Part shown: positions 55,609 to 64,000 of the stretch, one piece after another
How the letters are laid out: each line of letters begins with the position of its first letter
Numbering within the stretch: the stretch's first letter is position 1
NCBI GenBank assembly: GCA_021234155.1
Contig: JAJEKV010000005.1
Coordinates: forward strand, 15,846,826 to 15,910,825
Length of the DNA: 64,000 bases
Direction: 5' to 3'
From: Isoetes taiwanensis
Lineage: Eukaryota > Streptophyta > Lycopodiopsida > Isoetales > Isoetaceae
Notes under the pieces: generated by a model
What the model saw: only the letters and a program-made list of their open reading frames with translations
What the model was told of the DNA's origin: nothing
Databases searched by the model: none
Program-made: the position numbers and the translations under genes

Positions 55609-56193
55609 TCCTGTACGTGCTGGTACAGGACTATTCATGCATACGACGGACCAGGTCAAGGACAAGGATCCACAGGCAGGCACAGGTCAGTCGTCAAAGG
55701 CCCTGCAGAAGACCAAGCAGACCACGCAGTCAAAGCCCACGCTTGCCGTCAAGAGGAGGCGCTCAGACAAGTAACGGCCCGTCACCATCTGCGTCAGCGT
55801 CAGCGTGATTTCAGGCATTTCAAAAGGCACCGCCAGTGTTCCTGCAAATCAGGCCTCCTTCCAGGAGTCGGCACCGAAATCAGTCAGAGTGTCTATATTG
55901 GGCCAAAGGCCATTGTACTATATATATGAGTAGAGCTAGCACATGAGTTTTTAGATGAGTTTTGAGTCTTGTCTCACTTCAGTTTTCTCTCGATTGTGAG
56001 AGCTCATGTATCTTCATTGACATCAAGGAAGTTATTCTCATTATTGTCATCGCATTGTTCTCTTTTGCTTTCTGTTCTTTTTTTCTTGTTCTTTTTGCAA
56101 ATCACGCGTGACATAGCTCTCGAATTCTCCTGTTAGATCCAAGGGTCCTCACAGAGGGCTGTCTTGCAGGAGTTCCCGAACCCAGACCTCAAA
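55605..56193 (+). mobile_element. Right terminal repeat of G
   Basis: Partner of 53635-54145. It includes CTCACTTCAG...GATTGTGAG and GAAGTTATTCTCATTATTG, missing from the left copy. Both copies also hold a frame that reads HTTDQVKDKDPQAGTGQSSK and ends KRRRSDK, which may be an old gag C-terminus. Confidence 0.85.
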
Positions 56194-56687
56194 CAAAATG
56201 CTACACTCTGAGGAGCAAAGATCAAGCTTTTGAAGCATTCAAGATATTTCAGGCTGAAGCAGAAAGACAAATTGGTAAGCAAATTAAATGCTTGAGAACT
56301 CACAGAGGAGGTGAATTCATTTCTTACAGGTTCAACAAATATTGTCAACAACTTGGAATCAAAAGACAACTTACTTGTGCACATACACCTCAACAAAATG
56401 GAGTAGCAGAGAGGAAGAATAGGACACTGCTCAATACTGTGAGGTCTATGCTGAAACATTCTGGATTGCCCAATTTTCTATGGGAGGAAGCACTCAAAGC
56501 TGCTGCCAACATTCAAAATAAATTACCTACAAGGAGTACAAATGGGGAAGCACCTGACAAATTATGGTATGGTACTGAACCCTCTTTTGATCAATACAAA
56601 GTGTATGGTTGTGCAGCTTATGCCCATGTACCAGAAGAGACTAGGAAGAAATTAGATGATAGGGCCTGCCTATGTTATCTTATAGGT
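56194..56687 (+). pseudogene. pol: Copia F: integrase C-terminal part
   Basis: The integrase frame resumes after G with KDQAFEAFKIFQAEAERQIG, LRTHRGGEFISYRFNKYCQQ, AHTPQQNGVAERKNRTLLNT (catalytic E in GVAERKNRT), WEEALKAAANIQNKLPTRST and KVYGCAAYAHVPEETRKKLD. It stops at YLIGCD where the LTR of H begins. The rest of F lies beyond the window or inside H's far flank. Confidence 0.9.
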
Positions 56688-58331
56688 TGTGACGCTTCCT
56701 ACTAAATATACGGCTCCCAGCCGTACACTCCGTAGGAAATCCCCCATCCGGTCCTCCGACCGCACGGGCCCTCCGTCTATCCTGCACTCTGGGACCCCCG
56801 TAGTGCGGGAAGGGGACACGAAGGTGTCTTGCGCGCCCTTCCCCTATGGGCTCCTATCACAGCAGAAGCATAAACATCGTCAGAACTAGCAATAGCAATA
56901 CATCATACTACCTCGAAGGGTAGCTCATCCACATATCCATAGCTACAAAGAACATAATCATATGTCATAAAACATGAGAGCTCCTACCCGTGGCTCCGAC
57001 TCACAAGGAGGTAGACTGACTGGATAGGCCTCAAGATAGAGCAGACCGAATCATAACAATGGCGGGGCTGGCTATAGACAATGGCTAGGGTTGACCACTC
57101 CATCCGCCCCTCCTGTGCATACTTTGCAAATGAGCTAGATCAAGCTCTGGCATGACTCTAGCCTTCCGGATACGCAATCCCATGGCATCACCCATCGGGA
57201 CTACTCCAGGTTGCATCTCCCTGGTCCGTCGAGGCAGGAAGGGTTGCATCCCCCCTTCCCGGGGTCTAGAGACTCCATGGGCAGCTAGAGAATCGTGGCG
57301 ACACACGATTCGTACCTGACTTAACCCCCCAAAACAAGAGCCAAGCCAACACTTGCAACTCTTGAGAGGCAGGGCGACACCTTTGCCTCAGGAGGTGTCG
57401 GACCCATGCCCGGCCCACACGAAGTGACCGACCATAAGCCTAGCCCACTATGGGATCCCCCGTAGCCCTCGCTCGGCAGGGATCCTCCCTCCGCATTGTC
57501 TCGAGCCCCGTTGTATAGTGCTGAGTCACATCATAGCCTCCATAGCCCGGTGGGTTCCTATGCACAGGCCGCATAATAATAGGAACTAAGGGGTCTAAAC
57601 TAGGAGCATACTAGTAAGTAAGGCTACTAGGTCTCTACCCCCCTTCCCAATACAAGAGGAGCAAACATGATCAACCATCATCACATCACATCATGGTAAC
57701 ATCATAAGAACATCTTAACCTAATCATACATATCTAACTTACAATTAGGATTCCTTGATTAGGGTTCAAGATGTTCGACAAGGGTTCTAGGATGGCTCTA
57801 CTCTAGATACAACATACAGACCCATCTGGAGTGCTAACTTCCAGATGAACTACCATGACTCTACTCCACCTACCCGCTCCAGAAGCACTTCCTCCCATCC
57901 CTGGCGTCTCCATTGCTCCTTGACGTGGTCGAAGTCGTGCTCCCTCTATGATCATGCACACACTTCGGGGGCTGCTGCACCAGGCTATGCTACGACGAAC
58001 GATGCTCGAAACGGGGTTTCGAGCGCGTAGATCAGTGTTCAGGTGCTAGAGTCAGGAAAAGGGGTCTAGGGTTAGGGTTTGAGCATATATAGGTTAGGGT
58101 CCACATGGGATGCCACGTGGCACCAATAGGATGGGGCCGTGTGGCGGGTTGCCCAATAGGATAAGGCCATGTGGAAATGGGCCTTATCCTAAGGTTATCT
58201 AAGTTAATCAATTAACTTGGATATGTGCCCCTTGCCACTTCTAAGGTATACAAGGCTACATGGGTAGACTTGTATAGTGACGGGTCCAGGAATATATGTA
58301 TTTATGGCGTATATTCCGCTGGAACGTCATA
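56688..58331 (-). mobile_element. 3' LTR of element H
   Basis: Plus strand start TGTGACGCTTCC and end AACGTCATA before TTCTCCCCCC (complement of the purine tract). It is similar to the LTRs of A over most of its 1.64 kb. Minus-strand promoter words: ACCTATATATGC (58083-58094) and telo-box AAACCCTAA near 58072-58080. Confidence 0.9.
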
Positions 58332-59280
58332 TTCTCCCCCCCTAGGACAATGCTATCCTCAGCATTGAGCTAAGGTGACGAACCTACACTATCCCTGCAA
58401 AAACGATGTAAGTATATAACTTTAATTCAATTTAAACGATCAACTTCCAGGCTATATTTGTATCTATACAAAATCATATAGCCTTAACAAGATTACTCCA
58501 TATAATAAATCAAAACATTACTATAAGAGTTATTAGGGTTCATAATTTAAATCTAAATCATGGTCCTCCCCCATCTTCTCGTAATGCGCCCCTCCTCGAT
58601 GCTCGCTTCTCACTTGCCTGCACGAGTAGCACATTACGTTAGTTTATTTAATAAATTTGTGGTTTTAGGGGACCACCCCCCTTACTCTACTATCTTGCAC
58701 TCGATCATGGCCCTTTCGGATTTGAGCTTAAGGACCATTTAAGATGATCCCATCATTGCCCATGATCAAGTGCTACCGTGTACTCAGTTACCCGGTGCCG
58801 AGTACCCCTAGTGCATCATGCCCCAAGGGTTTTAAGCTAGGGAACGTCTCATGATCCCATCATCGTGCATGATCACTTTGACCTTTACCATGAGTCCCCT
58901 ATGGCCAGGTGTGCGAGCCCCGCATCACGGTATAGAGAGCATCCGATAGATGTCCCATCATCGCCCACCATGCCTCACTTCCTCTCTCGCATGACCCTAT
59001 TGGTCATGCGCACCTCTTGGTGCATGTTGGCCTAGAAAATGCCTTAAAGGCATATCTCATCATCGCCTACACGTTCCAAGGTTCTGGCATATGCATTCCA
59101 CTAGCTAGAATACATCTGCCAGGCCTAAGGCTAACTAAGAAACATACTAAGCTAACCTCCTGGCAAGTCGGGGTCGACCAAGTTGGAGACGACTCGCCCA
59201 TCAAACTCCTTCATGAAGTCCGGGTATTGCTTCTCCAAACCCTGCTTCAATCGTCTTCCACTGGCAAGTGTTTCCACTTG
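58332..59280 (-). other. Purine tract and 3' untranslated region of H
   Basis: AGGGGGGGAGAA (minus strand) adjoins the LTR. The rest is collinear with 18831-19800 of element A and has no supported ORF. The direct words CCCATCATCG and GATCATG recur in it several times. Confidence 0.65.
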
Positions 59281-59594
59281 ACTAAATACTAGAGGAACTG
59301 AGATCTCCTAGTCTTCTTGAATGGCTTATCAAGAAGTAATTCAGGCACAATTTGAACTTGCTCCTCCGTCATTTCCAACAAAGTTGGAATATCCAAAACC
59401 TCCTCAGGGTTTGGGTTGTGCCTTTTTAATAAACTTACGTGGAAGACTTTGTGGACTTTGAGGTGCGCCGGGAGATCCAATTTGTAGGCCTGAGAGCCCA
59501 CTCTCTCCAAGATTTTGAATGGACCGGCCCACCTAGGGGCAAGCTTCTTGCAATTCCCTATGCGAAGCTTAGCTTGCTTTACCTTGATCTTCAA
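59203..59594 (-). pseudogene. pol: H pol: integrase tail and chromodomain
   Basis: The frame 59594-59289 gives [59 protein letters not shown] and KPFKKTRRSQFL; after one TAG it continues YLVKWKHLPVEDD, a chromodomain. By family knowledge this module binds methylated H3 tails and directs integration to such chromatin. Confidence 0.88.
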
Positions 59595-59644
59595 CTACAC
59601 ACTATCGCCTACCTTGAACTCCCTTACAGTCCTGTGCCTGTCGG

Positions 59645-60310
59645 CTACACTCTTCTGCCGACTCTTGCTGCTAATAGGTACCCCCTTACTTCTTCCACCA
59701 GTTGCTGCATATCTCCTAGCATCTGCTGGGATACTTCAACCTTTGACACGGGATTGTGCCAATTATCCGGGGTTAGGCACTGGTACCCGTAGTTGATCAT
59801 GAAGGGAGACATCTGGGATGACTCCTGCTTCGTACTATTGTAGGCGAATTCTACCAAGTGGATGTAATCATCCCACTTGGATTGCTTATTCCACACATAA
59901 CTTCTGAGCATATCTTCGATGATGCGATTCGTCCGCTCCGTCTGGCCATCTGTCTGAGGATGGTATGTCGTGCTCATCGAGAGCTTGGTCTGGATCGTAG
60001 CAAAAAGATCTTGCCAGAATGCACTCATGAACTTGGAATCTCTGTCTGATATTATCTCTCGAGGCGTGCCTTGGAGTCTAAAAATCTCCTTTACAAATAG
60101 TTGGGCAGTGTCTAAGGCTGTGTCTGTAGTTTTGCAAGGCACAAAGTGCGCCATCTTAGATAATTTATCTACGACCACCATTAGAGTATCTTTGCCTCGT
60201 AGAGTTCTAGGAAGGCCTGTGATAAAATCCATGCTTATCACTTCCCATTTTGCATTCGGCACTGCTAAAGGTTCCAAGGCTCCCGGAATTCAAAGCTGCT
60301 CTGCCTTGGT
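59645..60310 (-). CDS. pol: H pol: integrase core
   Basis: A 210-codon open frame with the DDE triad: D in [14 protein letters not shown] in IISDRDSKFMSAFWQ, E in YHPQTDGQTERTNRIIEDM, then YVWNKQSKWDDYIHLVEFAY. The upstream piece supplies the HHCC zinc finger. It inserts element cDNA into the host genome. Confidence 0.93.
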
Positions 60311-61235
60311 CTACTGGCACAATTGGCATTTCTGAATATATCTGGCTATCTGTTTCTTCATTCCCGGCCAGAAGTAGCTACTTCGAATCTTGAAGTAGGT
60401 CTTCATAAACCCCGCATGGCCTGCTATTGGGCTGTTGTGTATATCATGAAGAATTAACTTCCTTACACCTGACGATTCGGGCACACACAACTTGTCCTTA
60501 TGGTACAACAGGTTGCCTTCCTTCCTATAATGTTTGAAGGCTTCTCGTTCCTTATCTGTTCTAGCCTCCTTAGAGAGGCTTGCCCATACCTCCTTGAAAT
60601 CACCATCAGATGGTAATGTCTCCTCAATTTTCTTGCCATACCCACTCGAAAGAGTTGATATAGCATTACAATGTGTTCTCGTCTCAAAGGGTCTTCTAGA
60701 GAGAGCATCAACAACCACATTCAACTTACATGGCTTATAAGCAATCTTAAAATCATACTCTTCGAGGAATTCCATCTACCTCCTTTGCCTTAGATTGAGG
60801 AGTGGTTGGGTAAAAATGTATTGGAGGCTTTGGTGATCAGTATCTAACTGAAATTTTTTTCCAAGCAAATAATGCCTCCAAATACGAAGAGCTCTCACAA
60901 TCGCTAGAAGTTCCTGATCATGGGTTGGATAACGCTGCTCGGTGTCATTCAACTTCTTAGAATCATAGGCCACTACTCTTCCTTCTTGCATAAGGACTCC
61001 ACCTGTTGCTAGCTTGCTTGCGTCAGTTGCTACTAGCTTGTCCTTATCTGGATCCGGCAGAATTAGCACTGGTGATGTTGTTAAGGCTTCCTTGAGCTTT
61101 TCAAATGAAGCTTGAACATTTTCTAGCCAATGTGCTCTCCAATCTTTCACCTTAACGTTCTTAGTGAGGTCCGTCAAAGGGGACGCCCACTTAGCGAAGT
61201 CCTTCACGAACTTCCTGTAATATCCTGCCAGACCT
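60311..61235 (-). pseudogene. pol: H pol: RT end, RNase H, integrase zinc finger
   Basis: Two abutting open stretches: GLAGYYRKFVKDFAKWASPL, SFEKLKEALTTSPVLILPDP, DKDKLVATDASKLATGGVLM (RNase H catalytic D in ATDAS), RYPTHDQELLAIVRALRIWR (61207-60776), then NVVVDALSRRPFETRTHC and the HHCC finger HNSPIAGHAGFMKTYFKIRS...CQLCQ (60775-60311). Only a TAG between them interrupts the frame. The RT palm itself lies beyond the break at 61235. Confidence 0.92.
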
Positions 61236-63371
61236 TGTTAGCCTAAAACCTGGAACTTTTAGTCTAACCTCAAAGGAAGTGTAAACAAAGTGGTTAGAAC
61301 CTCCAGATCACTTAGGGTGATCAATCCTTGTCATGTGAAGCAAGAAAAGTCATTTTGAAGTGCTGGTTTTTTCAAAATCACTAGAGTCCCTGAAACTGAA
61401 AAAACTGTCAGAGCAAAATCTGGCCTTGCAGACACACCTTGTGGGATTTTTGAGATCTGATTGGTGGTATAGATGGTCAACAAGCAGAGGAAACTTGTGG
61501 TGAAAATTTGATTGGATTTGAATAAAGGAATGTCAAGCAAATCTAGGTCAAAGTCGGGTCAAAAAGTTGGCCAGTGCCAACACAGAGAGCCAAAATTTGC
61601 AGATGGAGTCTGATAGGGAATTTTGGGTTGGGATCTGTGCAGGCAACTTCAGAATAGCCTCTAGATCACGTGCATAAGGTTTAACTAGCAAAAAGATGTT
61701 TTAATTTTTCTGTAAGTAGCCAAAGCTTCAAGAAAAAGACAAACTCTGTAACAGTTATGAAGAAAAATCTTTTTATATGTTTTCTCTGGATGTATAGGCT
61801 TCTAGGATTTTTATGAGGATGAAATGCAACTACCTGAAGGGGATATAACTTGGAGTAAATATTTTGGCTTTGTATTTAGTTTTTAGCTTTAACAAACAAT
61901 GCAAGGTTATAAAGGATGAATGAATAATGATGACAATAATTTTCCAGGCAAAGACTATGTATTATAGCAAGATGATACCGAAAAATCTAATAGTATCAGA
62001 AGGTATTACCAAAATAATGGTGCTTGAGAGCAAATTCCAGGGCTGTCTGAGCCTCTAGAAAGCCTCAAACTACCAATGAAGCAAAATGAAGTGATTATTA
62101 GAGTTGCAGTTGAAGTGTTTTGATGTCGAACAAGTCACACCATGTCAGATCTTCGGTTTGAATTTAATAGAGCAAAATTTGAGCAGAGTAGAGCAAGATA
62201 ATATCGAAGTATCAAATGCGCCAGGATCACAGAGGTCTATCTCTGAGGGGACGTGTTGATTAAATCTGTATTGCTGGCTTAAGAACTGTCCTTGGCCGAG
62301 TGATTTAAGGCCAAATTAGAGCAATTCTTCCCGGATCAAGTGCCACAGAGGATCCCCAAGGTCTCGGAAAAGGTTCAGGAGGTAATTTCGGGTGAAAATT
62401 GGCGGGCTTCAATCAGATTTAGGCACGAATTGGCGGGATTTAGCGCTTTCCCCATTTTTAGGGTTCTTGAAAAACTCTTAGTATATATATCCCACAGGCT
62501 AAAATGGTCTTGGCAGCTCCTGTATATAAGGAACAATGCCGACGTGTTTAATAAACTTGCGTGCCACGCAGAGGGGACTCCCAGCCCGTGTCTGGCCCCC
62601 ACGCCCTGCTGCCACGTGGAAATGGGAATGAAAATGGGGGTGATGTGGAAACGATGTAGAGATGATGTGGAAATAGATAGGGTAGATAGGCTAGAATAGG
62701 TTTTTTATTTTTTTATGGCACGCATCCCAAGAATCCAAATTTGAAGGCCTTTACAAGGGTTTTTTCAAAATTTAAAAAAGCCAAATTAGCTCTTTTTTGC
62801 TAGGCTTTCCATCTAGAGAAATTTTAGGTTGAGCTGAAACACTTCAATTTTTGCCCTTTTGACCCATGGTCAATGAATACTGCAACTTGGGGATGGTGAA
62901 AAAATCATGGGAAAAAGATGGGGAAAAGGTGTAAATAGGCTATAATAGGGTTTAGGAAGATAAAATGAGGGTGAAATAGAGTTTTCTTGCCTTTTTCGGT
63001 TTTCAAGATCATTAGGGGGCAATTCTCAAATGAAGGTAGGACCAATAAAAAATGGGTATGAGAAAAGAACTCAAAGGTGGAAAAAATGGTGAAAGAAAGG
63101 TTTTTGAAGGCTCTTGGGATATAAAAAGGTGGATATAAGATGAATGGAATGAGGAAAAGATGGGTACCTCTGTAGCACTTGATTTCATCTCACATTGCTC
63201 TGCAAGAGTGTCCGGCATATACGCATATCCGAGCAACACATGCTGATCTTAGATGCTCTGCGGCACCGCTGCATCAATTGCTGGCATCGCCAATGGTTGC
63301 ACGTCTCGCATCCTACATTTTGCAAGTCTCTACCGTCAGAGAATCCCTTACAGGACAAGGGATTTGAGAGC

Positions 63372-63423
63372 CTACTACCAGGGTTTTTCCTCCCATGTGG
63401 GGGTTTTTTCATCCCAGTAGTAG
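63372..63423 (+). repeat. Imperfect hairpin in element I
   Basis: CTACTACCAGGG at the left pairs imperfectly with CCCAGTAGTAGG at the right, around poly-T and GGGGG words. Confidence 0.45.
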
Positions 63424-63532
63424 GGACACATTGTATAGTGGCATTTGTCTTTTTGGTGTGGTTTTATCTGCTTTGTGTACTGCATGTACCGTCTCATAGG
63501 TCAAGTTTGGCCTCCGCGGACGTTAAAATATA

Positions 63533-63556
63533 CTTCCTTCCTTCCTTCCTTCCTTC
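63533..63556 (+). repeat. (CTTC)n microsatellite
   Basis: Six head-to-tail CTTC units. Confidence 0.95.
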
Positions 63557-64000
63557 TAAAGCTCAAATCATACCTCATAGTGAAAATAAGTTTGCTCAAA
63601 ACCTAAGGGTCTTCCAAACTTCTATAGGGGTCTTCCAAACTTCAAGGCTAGAATAAGAGCAAATTTCACTTCCAAGATGGCATTCTCATGTGACCTCAAA
63701 ACTACTAATGCAACTCAAGTAAGCTCCATAAGGTTGAACTTTGGTAAAATGCCTTGTGGCTCCTTGATAAACGTGCTATAGCCTTTGCCTGGTCTTCAAA
63801 TCAAAGGGAAAATGTTAAACAAATGGGAATGTATCTAGAAAGGTGCTTTACCTCAAGGAAAAGACTAGGCTATAAAATGAGATCCCCAATGCCTTCCAAT
63901 CTTGGTCAAATGTCTTCCAAACTCTAATGGGATCATAATAGCCTGGAACTTTTCCTTAGAGGAAATATAAATGAAACAAAAGGTTTGATACATAGATGCT

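Larger units (their letters stand above)
53635..56193 (+). mobile_element. GAG-only LTR retroelement G (TR-GAG-like)
   Basis: Two direct terminal repeats (53635-54145 and 55605-56193) bound about 1.46 kb that encodes only a gag-type protein. It is inserted in the integrase of copia F. The left repeat lacks about 80 bases that the right one has (around 55960-56050). This is the structure of the non-autonomous TR-GAG elements known in plants. Exact ends are uncertain because the repeats begin TTAGTCCTGTACGTG and end GACCTCAAA, without obvious TG/CA. Confidence 0.8.
56688..61235 (-). mobile_element. Ty3/gypsy chromovirus H, 3' portion
   Basis: The 3' LTR, purine tract, chromodomain, integrase, RNase H and part of RT are present on the minus strand. 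The element is broken at 61235/61236 by element I, and its gag, any leader genes and 5' LTR are outside the window. It is inserted in copia F after TAGGT (56683-56687). Its pol is the least decayed of the three chromoviruses here. Confidence 0.9.
61236..64000. mobile_element. Element I, partial, inserted in H
   Basis: H stops inside its GLAGYYRKF codons and unrelated AT-rich sequence starts TGTTAGCCTAAAACCTGGAAC. No ORF is supported in 2.76 kb. TATA-like words (GTATATATAT at 62480, TGTATATAAGG at 62519), a G-box CCACGTGG (62612-62619) and the CAGGGTTTTTCC...GGGGGTTTTTTC word near 63380, which recalls copia LTR leaders, suggest a long LTR on the plus strand. The start word recurs loosely at 63939 (AGCCTGGAACTTTT). 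Confidence 0.4.

Overview
This window is eukaryotic nuclear DNA, almost certainly from a land plant with a large, repeat-rich genome. The evidence is plant-type Ty3/gypsy chromoviruses with initiator-methionine-tRNA primer sites, a Ty1/copia element, TR-GAG-like and LINE elements, telo-box (AAACCCTAA) promoter motifs and TATA boxes. I found no bacterial operon, rRNA, tRNA gene or CRISPR array and no convincing intact host gene. The species cannot be named from the sequence.

Layout: a Russian-doll nest of retrotransposons fills 1-42071. Element E (+) supplies 1-4716 and 41141-42071 (tandem-repeat 3' region plus 3' LTR). Element D (+, 4717-41140) is inserted in E's LTR. Element B (-, 12451-38853, perfect 5-bp target duplication TTAAT) is inserted in D. 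Element A (-, 17181-30294) is inserted in B's reverse transcriptase, between the codons for EHLQ-like and HLRKVLEK-like residues. From 42072 to about 47345 lie decayed fragments, some with exon-like boundaries. From about 47346 a Ty1/copia element F (+) begins; it is split by a nearly full-length LINE (-, 48595-52584), by a GAG-only LTR element G (53635-56193) and by chromovirus H (-, from 56688). H is itself cut at 61236 by element I, which runs off the window.

Main discovery: the three related elements D, B and A each carry, between the primer-binding site and gag (D has no gag or pol that I can find), a gene that begins like the histone H3 tail (MARTKQTAR in D; TKQIAR after MA in B; MA.TKQTS one base out of frame in A), continues with a long highly charged linker and ends with the C-terminal part of the H3 histone fold (for example HAKRVTLMKKD in D, HAK/RVTCMPKDIRLAR in B, AIHAK..LMPKDIHLA in A). 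Each copy has its own TATA box and is followed by a second TATA box and a second unrecognised gene (ORF2). In D and B, inverted repeats with CTCAC/GTGAG ends lie upstream of the first TATA box and between the two genes. The polyproteins of A, B and H carry a chromodomain, a fold known in this family to read H3 tails, so the elements appear to encode both an H3-tail-like protein and a potential H3-tail reader. A short stem-loop just after the primer site is conserved in all three, with compensatory base changes in B.

Reading frames are heavily interrupted, but disagreements between sister LTRs cluster at CG-rich sites while AT-rich stretches agree exactly. Some frameshifts may therefore be sequencing artefacts rather than decay, and I have kept gene calls that need a few frame changes and marked them as such.
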